Positions 25,552-32,713 of a stretch of DNA of 40,238 nucleotides are shown here, piece by piece. Origin of the DNA: Acidobacteriaceae bacterium. Lineage in GTDB: Bacteria > Acidobacteriota > Terriglobia > Terriglobales > Acidobacteriaceae. The notes under the pieces were generated by a model. That model was not told the DNA's origin. It did no database searches and saw only the letters and a list, made by a program, of their open reading frames with translations. Every line of letters begins with the position of its first letter. The first letter of the stretch is position 1. The DNA lies in assembly GCA_003165075.1 (NCBI GenBank), contig PLSM01000088.1, positions 1-40,238 of the forward strand. The letters run 5' to 3'. Both the position numbers and the translations under genes were made by a program.

Positions 25552-28500
25552 TGCTTTCACGAATCATTGCATGGTGCGCGCACAACCCCTTCCTCGTTTT
25601 CACGGGAGCCATTCTGCTGGTGGTCGCGGGTGTGTGGTGCGTGCAGCGTGTGCCCCTCGATGCCCTTCCCGACATTAGCGATGTGCAGGTCATCATTCAC
25701 ACTGAGTGGGCGGGTGAACCCCCCAGCGTCATCGAAGATCAGGTCTCCTATCCCATCGTCACCGCTCTGCTCTCTGCTCCGCGCGTCAAGAGCGTGCGTG
25801 CCCAAACCATGTTCGGAGACTCGTATGTCTTTGTCGTCTTTCAGGACGGCACCGACCTCTACTGGGCGCGCTCGCGTGTCACCGAATATTTGCAGCAGAT
25901 CGCCGGGCGTCTCCCCGCGGACGTGCATCCCGCCATCGGCCCGGACGCCACCGGCGCGGGCTGGGTTTATGAGTACGCCCTCGTAGACCGCAGCCACACC
26001 AAGAGCCTGGCCGACTTGCGCGCGCTGCAGGATTGGTATCTGCGCTACCAGCTTGAAACCGTGCCCGGTGTGGCAGAGGTGGCCAGCATCGGCGGCTTCG
26101 TGCGCCAATATCAGGTCAACCTCGATCCCAATAAGCTTTTTTCCTACGGCATTTCCGCGTCTACCGTAATCGACCGTGTCCGCCAAAGCACCAATGAAGT
26201 CGGCGGCGATGTGCTTGAGATGAGCGGGGCGGAGTACATGATCCGCGGCCTCGGCTATCTCCGCTCTCTCTCCGATCTTGAGAACATCCCCGTTGCAACC
26301 AAGAACGGTACTCCCGTTCTGATACGCGATCTGGGCACGGTTTCTTTCGGTCCGGATGTGCGCCGCGGCGCGGCGGACTGGCAGGGCGAGGGCGAAACCG
26401 TGGGCGGCATCGTGGTCATGCGCTACGGCCTGAACGCGCTCAACGTGATTGACGGCGTTAAGGCAAAATTCCGCGAGATCGCTCCATCTTTGCCCCCCGG
26501 GGTTGAAATCGTGACTGGCTATGACCGCTCCTGGCTCATCAATCAGTCCATCCACACCCTTAAGCGCGACCTCATCGCCGAAGGAATTATTGTCAGCTTC
26601 GTCAGCATTATCTTCCTCTTTCACTTTCGTTCGGCGCTTGTTCCTATACTCACCGTGCCGATCGCTGTGCTGGGCGCGTTCATCCCCATGTACTTTCTCG
26701 GTGTCACATCCAACGTGATGTCCCTCGGCGGCCTCGCGCTGGCCATCGGCGTGCTCATTGATGCTGCCATCGTCATGGTAGAGAACGGATACCGCCATCT
26801 CGCCGAGCGTACCGATCAACCCAGCGCGTCGGAGCGGCGGCAAATCCTGGTTGGCGCCGCTCAGCAGGTCGGACCGGCGCTCTTTTACTCGCTCATCATC
26901 ATCGTGGTCTCCTTCTTGCCCGTGTTCCTGCTTGAAGCGCAGGAGGGCCGCATGTTCCGTCCGCTGGCCTGGACCAAGACGCTGGCCCTCGTCTTCTCTT
27001 CCCTGCTCTCCATCACCCTGGTGCCGGCGCTCATGCCGCTGTGCCTGCGTGGCAAGCTGCGTCCCGAGTCACAGAACCCTGCCGCGCGCATCTCCCAGGC
27101 AATGTATCTTCCCGTGTTGCGCTGGTGCCTCCGCCACAGGAAACTCGTCATCGCGCTCAATCTCATCTTCCTGGCATCGACCATTCCTCTCTACTTTCGC
27201 CTTGGCAGCCAGTTCATGCCTGCGCTCTATGAAGGCTCCTCGCTCTACATGCCCAGCGCGTTGCCCGGCATCTCCATTACCCAGGCCGTTTCACTCATGC
27301 AGGAACAGGACCGCATCATTCGTTCGTTCCCTGAGGTGTCCACAGTCTTCGGCACCGTTGGCCGCTCTGACAGCGCCACAGACAACGCCCCCCTCGATAT
27401 GTACGACACCACCATCATGCTCAAGCCCCGCGAGCAATGGCGCCCCGGAATGACCTATGAAAACCTCATCCAGCAGATGGACGAAAAGCTTCAGTTTCCC
27501 GGCCTCACCAACACCTGGACCATGCCTGTCGAGAACCGGCTCGACATGGAACTGACCGGCATCAAGACCGCTGTCGGCATCAAGATTCAAGGCCAGAACC
27601 TCGCGCAGATTGAAGACATCGGCGCGCACATGCAGCAGATTCTCTCCACCATGCCCGACACCACTTCCGCATTTGCCGAGCGCGTCTCCCAGGGCTTCTA
27701 TCTGAATGTTGAAGTGAACCGGCCCCAGGCAGCGCGCTACGGCCTTACCGTCGCCGATGTGCAGCGCGTCATCACTTCGCAGATCGGCGGAATGGACATC
27801 GCTCAGAATGTGGAAGGCCGCGAGCGCTTCCCCATTGCAGTGCGCTATCAGCGCGATTTCCGCGACCATCCTGAATCCTTGTCGCAGGCGCTCATTCCCA
27901 CTCCGACCGGCGAGCAGATCCCCGTCAGCGAAGTGGCTCGCGTTTATTATTCACGCGGCCCCGCCATGATTCGCGATGAAGACGGAGCCCTTACCGGCTA
28001 CGTTTACCTCAACCTCAAAACCAACGACTACGGCGGCTATGTCAATCGCGCCGAACAACTGCTTCATCAGAAGCTGGCGCTTCCCGCGGGCTACACCTGG
28101 CACTGGGCCGGAGAATATGAGTTCGAACTGCGCGCCAAGCAGCGACTCAAAATGATTCTGCCCATCGTCTTCTTTGTCATCTTCATGCTCCTTTATCTGG
28201 TCTTCAAGTCAGCCACTGAAGCTGCGGTACTCATCTTTCCCACCCTGTACGCCATGTCTGGAGGACTCTTGCTGCAATGGCTGCTGGGCTTTAACTTCAG
28301 TGTCGCGGTGTGGGTCGGCTATATCGCACTGTTTGGCATCGCCGTTGAGACCGGCGTCGTCATGGTGGTCTATCTGCATGAAGCATTTCAGGCCCACATC
28401 GCAAAAGGCATGCTCATGGACGAATCCGGCCTGGAGCAGGCCGTCATCGAAGGCGCGGTGCAGCGCCTGCGTCCCAAGCTGATGACCGTGACTGCCGTCA

Positions 28501-28724
28501 TCCTCAGCCTAGCGCCTATCCTATGGGAAACCGGCATCGGTTCAGACGTGATGAAACCCATCGCCGCTCCCATCGTCGGCGGCATGATTACGTCCACAAT
28601 TCACGTTCTGATCCTCGTTCCAGTCTTCTTTCTGCTCATCAAGCGCAGAGCACTCCGCCGTGGATTAATTAGCGTAGACCAGACCCAGACAAACACGGAG
28701 CCAAAGAACGCAATCGACAAGTGA
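25551..28724 (+). CDS. cusA: Cu(I)/Ag(I) efflux RND transporter, CusA type
   Basis: Proton-driven inner-membrane pump of 1057 residues that moves Cu(I)/Ag(I) to the outside with CusB and CusC. The ATG at 25551 has GGAGG six bases upstream. Helix 4 reads AIGVLIDAAIVMVEN; its Asp404 corresponds to the proton-relay Asp of E. coli CusA (Asp405). Met567 (LYMPS), Met617 (LDMYDT) and Met666 (LDMELTG) correspond to CusA Met573, Met623 and Met672, each with the same offset of six, so the full three-Met site is kept. This separates it from CzcA-type Zn/Co/Cd pumps. Twelve helices and two large periplasmic loops are as expected. No two-component regulator is in the window. Confidence 0.95.
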   Translation: MLSRIIAWCAHNPFLVFTGAILLVVAGVWCVQRVPLDALPDISDVQVIIHTEWAGEPPSVIEDQVSYPIVTALLSAPRVKSVRAQTMFGDSYVFVVFQDGTDLYWARSRVTEYLQQIAGRLPADVHPAIGPDATGAGWVYEYALVDRSHTKSLADLRALQDWYLRYQLETVPGVAEVASIGGFVRQYQVNLDPNKLFSYGISASTVIDRVRQSTNEVGGDVLEMSGAEYMIRGLGYLRSLSDLENIPVATKNGTPVLIRDLGTVSFGPDVRRGAADWQGEGETVGGIVVMRYGLNALNVIDGVKAKFREIAPSLPPGVEIVTGYDRSWLINQSIHTLKRDLIAEGIIVSFVSIIFLFHFRSALVPILTVPIAVLGAFIPMYFLGVTSNVMSLGGLALAIGVLIDAAIVMVENGYRHLAERTDQPSASERRQILVGAAQQVGPALFYSLIIIVVSFLPVFLLEAQEGRMFRPLAWTKTLALVFSSLLSITLVPALMPLCLRGKLRPESQNPAARISQAMYLPVLRWCLRHRKLVIALNLIFLASTIPLYFRLGSQFMPALYEGSSLYMPSALPGISITQAVSLMQEQDRIIRSFPEVSTVFGTVGRSDSATDNAPLDMYDTTIMLKPREQWRPGMTYENLIQQMDEKLQFPGLTNTWTMPVENRLDMELTGIKTAVGIKIQGQNLAQIEDIGAHMQQILSTMPDTTSAFAERVSQGFYLNVEVNRPQAARYGLTVADVQRVITSQIGGMDIAQNVEGRERFPIAVRYQRDFRDHPESLSQALIPTPTGEQIPVSEVARVYYSRGPAMIRDEDGALTGYVYLNLKTNDYGGYVNRAEQLLHQKLALPAGYTWHWAGEYEFELRAKQRLKMILPIVFFVIFMLLYLVFKSATEAAVLIFPTLYAMSGGLLLQWLLGFNFSVAVWVGYIALFGIAVETGVVMVVYLHEAFQAHIAKGMLMDESGLEQAVIEGAVQRLRPKLMTVTAVILSLAPILWETGIGSDVMKPIAAPIVGGMITSTIHVLILVPVFFLLIKRRALRRGLISVDQTQTNTEPKNAIDK

Positions 28725-28827
28725 AAACGCAATCGCAAATACTTGCATTGTTCGCTGCGTAGTGGACGAGCCGTACCTCGTGTTATCTTTCAGCGAGAGA
28801 TTCCTCCCAGGGAGGAGCAACAAGCTT

Positions 28828-29026
28828 ATGCAGGCGAAATCGGCAGCGCGAGAATCTTTCGAATCCGGCCGCCAAGGACTGATTGAACTGAGCCATCGCA
28901 TTCATGCTCATCCGGAGCTGGGTTTTGAAGAAGTGAAAGCCTCCACCTGGCTCTGCGAAGCTCTTGACGAGGCAGGTTTTGCCGTGGAAAAGGGCATCTG
29001 CGACCTCCCCACGGCCTTCCGAGCCC
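28828..29026 (+). pseudogene. N-terminal remnant of an M20-family amidohydrolase
   Basis: GGGAGGAG precedes the ATG at 28828, and the first 66 residues, including LIELSHRIHAHPELGFEE and FAVEKGICDLPTAF, match the start of AbgA/HipO-like M20 peptidases. None of the later metal-binding blocks are present. At about 29021-29026 the sequence passes abruptly into an unrelated coding fragment in another frame. The open frame by chance runs on through the DUF1475 gene to 29544, so a fused polypeptide could in principle be made. Confidence 0.75.
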
Positions 29027-29212
29027 ACCCAGGCAACCATCGAAGAGCTGCGCATGATCGCTGCAAAGCTGCCGAAGACTGCAGAGCTTTGGCTTGGCAG
29101 AAGCAATGTGAAAAAGACTCTGGCCTCCATTGGGAGCGCTCGGACCATTGCGTTGGAGGACTTCTCGGAATTGGAAGAGCATTTGGCCAGACTGAAAAAG
29201 GGGGGACGATGA
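29021..29212 (+). pseudogene. C-terminal remnant of a regulator, probably B12-binding MerR type
   Basis: Sixty-three residues from EPTQATIEELR to LARLKKGGR. The pattern of a helix, AELWLGRSN, a short strand and ALEDFSELEEHLARL resembles the end of the cobalamin-binding domain of LitR/CarH-type MerR regulators; this is recalled similarity, not a search. Its stop overlaps the DUF1475 start as ATGA, so before the deletion it headed that operon. LitR-type regulators are known next to CFA-synthase-like genes, which fits the genes that follow. The helix-turn-helix part and the His of the B12 motif are gone. Confidence 0.45.
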
Positions 29213-29544
29213 AATCGTTACTGAATCTCCTGTTTGGTGCAATCTTCGTTTTCATGGTCGTGATGACCATTCGAACCGGCCTTGCCGTAAGCCTACGCAC
29301 AGCTTGGCCGGGTTATGCCGACAATCCCTGGGCCATGGCCACGCTCTATGACGCATACTTCGGCTTCGTAACATTCTATGCATGGGTCTTCTACAAGGAA
29401 CGGAGCGTGAGGGCGACGGTGTTGTGGTTTCTGCTCATCATGGGGCTGGGCAACATCGCAATGTCGTTCTATGTTCTGATTCAACTCTTCCGGCTCAAGC
29501 CTGAAGAACCGGCCGCAGTCATTTTGCGAAGGCGACCGGCATGA
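29209..29544 (+). CDS. DUF1475 family membrane protein
   Basis: 111 residues from the ATG at 29209, with GGGGGG just upstream. Three hydrophobic segments are visible: LLFGAIFVFMVVMTI, DAYFGFVTFYAWVFY and VLWFLLIMGLGNIAMSFYVLI. The conserved WAMATLYDAYFGF and GNIAMSFYVLIQLFRL blocks identify DUF1475, whose function is unknown. It overlaps the relic before it and the DUF2062 gene after it by four bases each, so it belongs to a tight operon. Its partners point to membrane lipid work. Confidence 0.8.
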   Translation: MKSLLNLLFGAIFVFMVVMTIRTGLAVSLRTAWPGYADNPWAMATLYDAYFGFVTFYAWVFYKERSVRATVLWFLLIMGLGNIAMSFYVLIQLFRLKPEEPAAVILRRRPA

Positions 29545-30023
29545 GAGAGACATTGTGGCGCCGCAAAGTTGTGCGGCCTATACTTGAGTTCTTTCGCCAG
29601 GGCCTCACGCCGGAGAAGCTCTCCTTCACTATTGCCTTGGGGATCACACTCGGAGTGATCCCGGTATTGGGTTCGACCGCGCTGCTGTGCACGCTGGCGG
29701 CAATTGCGTTTCGCCTCAACCTGGCGGCGATTCAGATTGTCAACTGGCTGGTATACCCGCTGCAACTCATCCTGCTGATTCCTTTCTACCGCATCGGTGG
29801 ATGGATCTTCAGAACTCCGCCGTCCGAGCTTTCCGCAGTTCATATCCTCGCATTGATCCGCACGAATGTCCTCCACGCCATCGCAACGCTCTGGACAATC
29901 ACCATCCATGCCGTGGTGGCGTGGCTCGTGCTCGGAAGCATCGCCACCGGGCTGCTCTACCTGCTGCTGGTTCCCGTGCTCTGCGGCATGCGCAACCAAC
30001 TGCGTCCCGCGACAGGAGAGTGA
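29541..30023 (+). CDS. DUF2062 family membrane protein
   Basis: 160 residues. The N-terminal part, LTPEKLSFTIALGITLGVIPVLGSTAL, is the typical DUF2062 opening, a helix with a GxxxGxxPxxG pattern. Further hydrophobic stretches follow at QIVNWLVYPLQLILLIPF and in the C-terminal third. Function unknown; members often sit beside glycosyltransferase or lipid genes. It overlaps DUF1475 by ATGA and ends two bases before the next gene's start codon. Confidence 0.8.
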   Translation: MRETLWRRKVVRPILEFFRQGLTPEKLSFTIALGITLGVIPVLGSTALLCTLAAIAFRLNLAAIQIVNWLVYPLQLILLIPFYRIGGWIFRTPPSELSAVHILALIRTNVLHAIATLWTITIHAVVAWLVLGSIATGLLYLLLVPVLCGMRNQLRPATGE

Positions 30024-30025
30024 TT

Positions 30026-30814
30026 ATGCTGACCTTGATTCTGACCGGAGCGGTTGCAATCTGCGGGGTGATGCTCCTGCCGTGGTTGATTCATTTCCCC
30101 CTGCGCAACGCGGCGATTGTGGATGCCGGCTGGGCAGGCGGACTGGCCCTGCTTGGCGTGCTCTACGCGGTCATGGGCGCAGGCTGGGCGCCGCGTCGCA
30201 TCGCAATTGCCTTTATGGCGTCCGTTTGGGGTCTGCGCCTTGCGCTCTACCTGCTGTTTACGCGCGTCATCGGCCATCCCGAAGAGGGGCGCTATGTGCA
30301 GCTCCGCAAGCAGTGGCGTAACAACATCTCATTGAAGTTCCTTTTTTTTAAGTTTCAGACCGTGCTGTGCATCGTGCTGGCGGTGCCTTTCCTTCTTGCT
30401 TCACAAAACCCGGCGCCGGCGTTCTCCATCTTCGAGTATGTCGCGGTCGTCTTGTGGGTCGTGACGATTGCGGGCGAGGTCACGGCAGACATGCAACTCA
30501 GTGCATTCAAGTCCAACGCCGACAACAGCGGGAAAACCTGCCGTGTCGGCCTGTGGAATTACTCGCGCCATCCCAATTACTTCTTCGAATGGCTCATCTG
30601 GGTTGCCTTCTGCCTGTTCGCAATCGATTCCAAATTCGGCTATCTGGCGTTCGTCCCGCCCGCGCTCATGCTGTACTTTCTCTTCCGTGTCACCGGCATT
30701 CCCGCCACGGAAGCGCAGGCGCTGCGCACCAGGGGTGAAGACTGCATGCGTTATCAGGAGACCACGAGCGCTTTCGTGCCGTGGTTCCCAAGGAACAACC
30801 GCCAGGCAAACTGA
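30026..30814 (+). CDS. DUF1295 family membrane enzyme (steroid-reductase/ICMT-like fold)
   Basis: 262 residues from the ATG at 30026 (AGGAGAG upstream), multi-pass membrane protein. NAAIVDAGWAGGLAL near the N-terminus and GLWNYSRHPNYFFEWLIW near residue 175 are the hallmarks of DUF1295, a group related to 3-oxo-5-alpha-steroid 4-dehydrogenases and isoprenylcysteine methyltransferases. It likely acts on a lipid double bond or head group, but the reaction is not established. It follows DUF2062 without a gap and precedes a CFA-type methyltransferase, an arrangement that recurs in lipid-modification clusters of other bacteria. Confidence 0.85.
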   Translation: MLTLILTGAVAICGVMLLPWLIHFPLRNAAIVDAGWAGGLALLGVLYAVMGAGWAPRRIAIAFMASVWGLRLALYLLFTRVIGHPEEGRYVQLRKQWRNNISLKFLFFKFQTVLCIVLAVPFLLASQNPAPAFSIFEYVAVVLWVVTIAGEVTADMQLSAFKSNADNSGKTCRVGLWNYSRHPNYFFEWLIWVAFCLFAIDSKFGYLAFVPPALMLYFLFRVTGIPATEAQALRTRGEDCMRYQETTSAFVPWFPRNNRQAN

Positions 30815-30875
30815 AACGCTCACCGCCTCACCCGTCCTTAAAGCGGGCTACAACACGTGGCTCGAACGCGGCCTC

Positions 30876-31766
30876 TTGCCCGACTGGCTCGTACGCATCG
30901 GCATCCGGCGCCTGGTATCAGCGTGCCTGCGCAAGGAACAACAGGGATCTCCAGCGGAGCAAGCGGACCGTTTTATGCAGTTTGTCGCGCAACTGCGCCA
31001 GAGTCCCGTCGCAATCCGGCCTAACGCCGCCAGCGCGCAACACTATGAAGTCCCCGCGGAGTTTTTCCGTCATGTGCTCGGCCCGCAAATGAAATACAGT
31101 TGCGCGCTGTGGAGCGCCGACACGAAGGATCTTGCCGAGGCCGAGGAAGCCATGCTTGACCTGACCTGCCGTCGCGCCTGCCTTGAAGACGGCCAGGACG
31201 TGCTTGAGCTAGGCTGCGCTTGGGGCTCTCTCTCACTTTTCATGGCCCGCCGCTTTCCCAACAGCCGCATTCTGGCGGTCTCGAATTCCCGCTCGCAAAA
31301 GCAGTTCATTGACGCCGAAGCCGCTCGCCGCGGATTCGCGAACCTCACAGTGATTACTGCGGACATGAATGATTTCAGCACGGACTCGCGGTCTGATCGC
31401 ATCGTCTCGGTCGAGATGTTTGAGCACATGCGAAACTACGCGGAATTGATGCGGCGAATCGCATCCTGGTCGCGGCCTGGGGCATTACTCTTCGTGCACG
31501 TCTTTTCGCACAGCCGCTACGCCTATCCATATGAAGTGCATGACGCATCGGACTGGATGGCGCAGCACTTCTTCACCGGCGGCGTCATGCCCAGCGACAA
31601 TCTGCTGCTTTACTTCCAGGAACACTTCCGCATACGCGAGCACTGGCGAATGAGCGGCACTCATTACCAGAGGACCTCCGACGCATGGCTTGAGCGTCTC
31701 GACCGGCATAGAAGGTACGTGCTCTCTACCTTCTCCACCGTGTATGGCAAGGATGAGGCGCAGCGC
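30876..31766 (+). CDS. CFA-synthase-like SAM methyltransferase, 3' end replaced
   Basis: Uses S-adenosylmethionine to methylate, or cyclopropanate, an unsaturated fatty-acyl phospholipid or similar substrate. Blocks seen: ASAQHYEVPAEFF, MKYSCALW, the SAM site VLELGCAWGSLSLF, VEMFEHMRNY and the GGVMPSDNLL region. The N-terminal LPDWLVRIGIRRLV suggests the shorter, coclaurine-methyltransferase-like branch. No ATG occurs in frame near the N-terminus. TTG at 30876 is the first plausible start, although similarity appears to begin about ten residues earlier, so the start is unresolved. After KDEAQR (31766) the last 35-40 family residues are missing and an unrelated secreted-protein sequence continues in the same frame to 32159. 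Activity is doubtful. Confidence 0.75.
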
Positions 31767-32341
31767 GGCTTCAGCACGGCCCCGCGAATGGTGCGGGCGC
31801 CCCAGCACGGCGCGGTTCCCCGCTACTATTCCGCATTCCGCCCGGCGTATGGCGCTGACCGGCGGGCACATGGGGGACGCTACTCCTACCGCTCTCCGTA
31901 TCGCGGAGTATATGCGTATCCCTACTACTACAGCAGTTCCTGGGGTTTGCTGCCGTGGGACCTCGGCTATCCGGGCTTCACGGGCTATGGAGACGACTTT
32001 CTGACTTACCAGCCGTCGGACCAGGCCGAGTCGCAGTCCCAGTATGTTGATCTGCCGGACAAAGGCACCGGCAGGACTATGCACCACCGCCCCATAAGAC
32101 GGCGGAGGCGCCCGCCACACCTCCCGCACCCATGGCAGCTGAGCCGCAGCTCACGCTGATCTTTCAGGATGGTCACACCCAGACGATTCGCAACTACGTG
32201 ATGACCCCGAGCACGGTGATCGTGATCGATGAAGCGGCATCGGGACGGGAACTGCGCATTCCCCTGTCGGAACTGAACCTGCAGGCGAAGGAGCGGGCTG
32301 CTCAGCAGGCCGGGTTGGATTTCGCTCCACCGATATCCTGA
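31767..32341 (+). pseudogene. Tyr/Gly-rich secreted protein, 5' end lost and frameshifted
   Basis: The first part (GFSTAPRMVRAPQHG, then YSYRSPYRGVYAYPYYYSSS) is low-complexity and aromatic-rich. The frame changes near 32071, where one lost base would explain the break: upstream frame to ...PDKGTG, downstream frame DYAPPPHKTAEAP. The end, LTLIFQDGHTQTIRNYVMT followed by RELRIPLSELNL, is a compact beta domain that I associate with a family of unknown function common in Acidobacteriota. Signal peptide and start are missing, because the gene is fused in frame to the methyltransferase at 31766. Probably non-functional. Confidence 0.6.
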
Positions 32342-32713
32342 GACCTCTGCCCTCGTTCCGCATCGCTGAAACCTGGGGGTGCCGTAATCTTGTCGCGCTT
32401 CGTTGTGCCTTTCCGCGCTTCTTGTTAATACTTCAGACGGTAAATGCCGAGTTGGCGGTTGCCGAGATGGCGGGCATCCGACCAGAGCCAAGGAATCTGG
32501 GGCGACCTGAGGAAAACTTTCCGCACGAAGCTGGAACAATAAGAGGCAGCAGGCTGTCCGTTTACGAACAGCAATTGTTGATTTCGGGCGGAACCTGCGC
32601 GTCGGCCGCTACGCATGGAAATCTAAGTTACGGCGAATGATCCACATGTACCGGATTTGGTTTGGTTCGGGAATTGCAACAAACTGATGCAGACCGCCGC
32701 GATTGGGGACTCT
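32342..32713. other. Intergenic region before the ADOP permease
   Basis: Nothing firm. A minus-strand open frame at 32425-32616 (ends RHLGNRQLGIYRLKY) has a protein-like look but no start context or family I can name; it may be the tail of a lost gene. No terminator or promoter stands out. Confidence 0.3.

Noticed and set aside
25557..26843. 428-codon open frame on the minus strand opposite cusA
   Set aside because: Antisense of a conserved transporter and no protein similarity.
28762..29544. A single 260-residue protein
   Set aside because: The frame is a chance join of an M20 fragment, an out-of-frame stretch and the separate DUF1475 gene, which has its own ribosome site and an ATGA overlap.
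32425..32616. 63-codon minus-strand frame ending GNRQLGIYRLKY
   Set aside because: It looks somewhat protein-like but has no start context and no family I can name; kept only as a note on the intergenic region.
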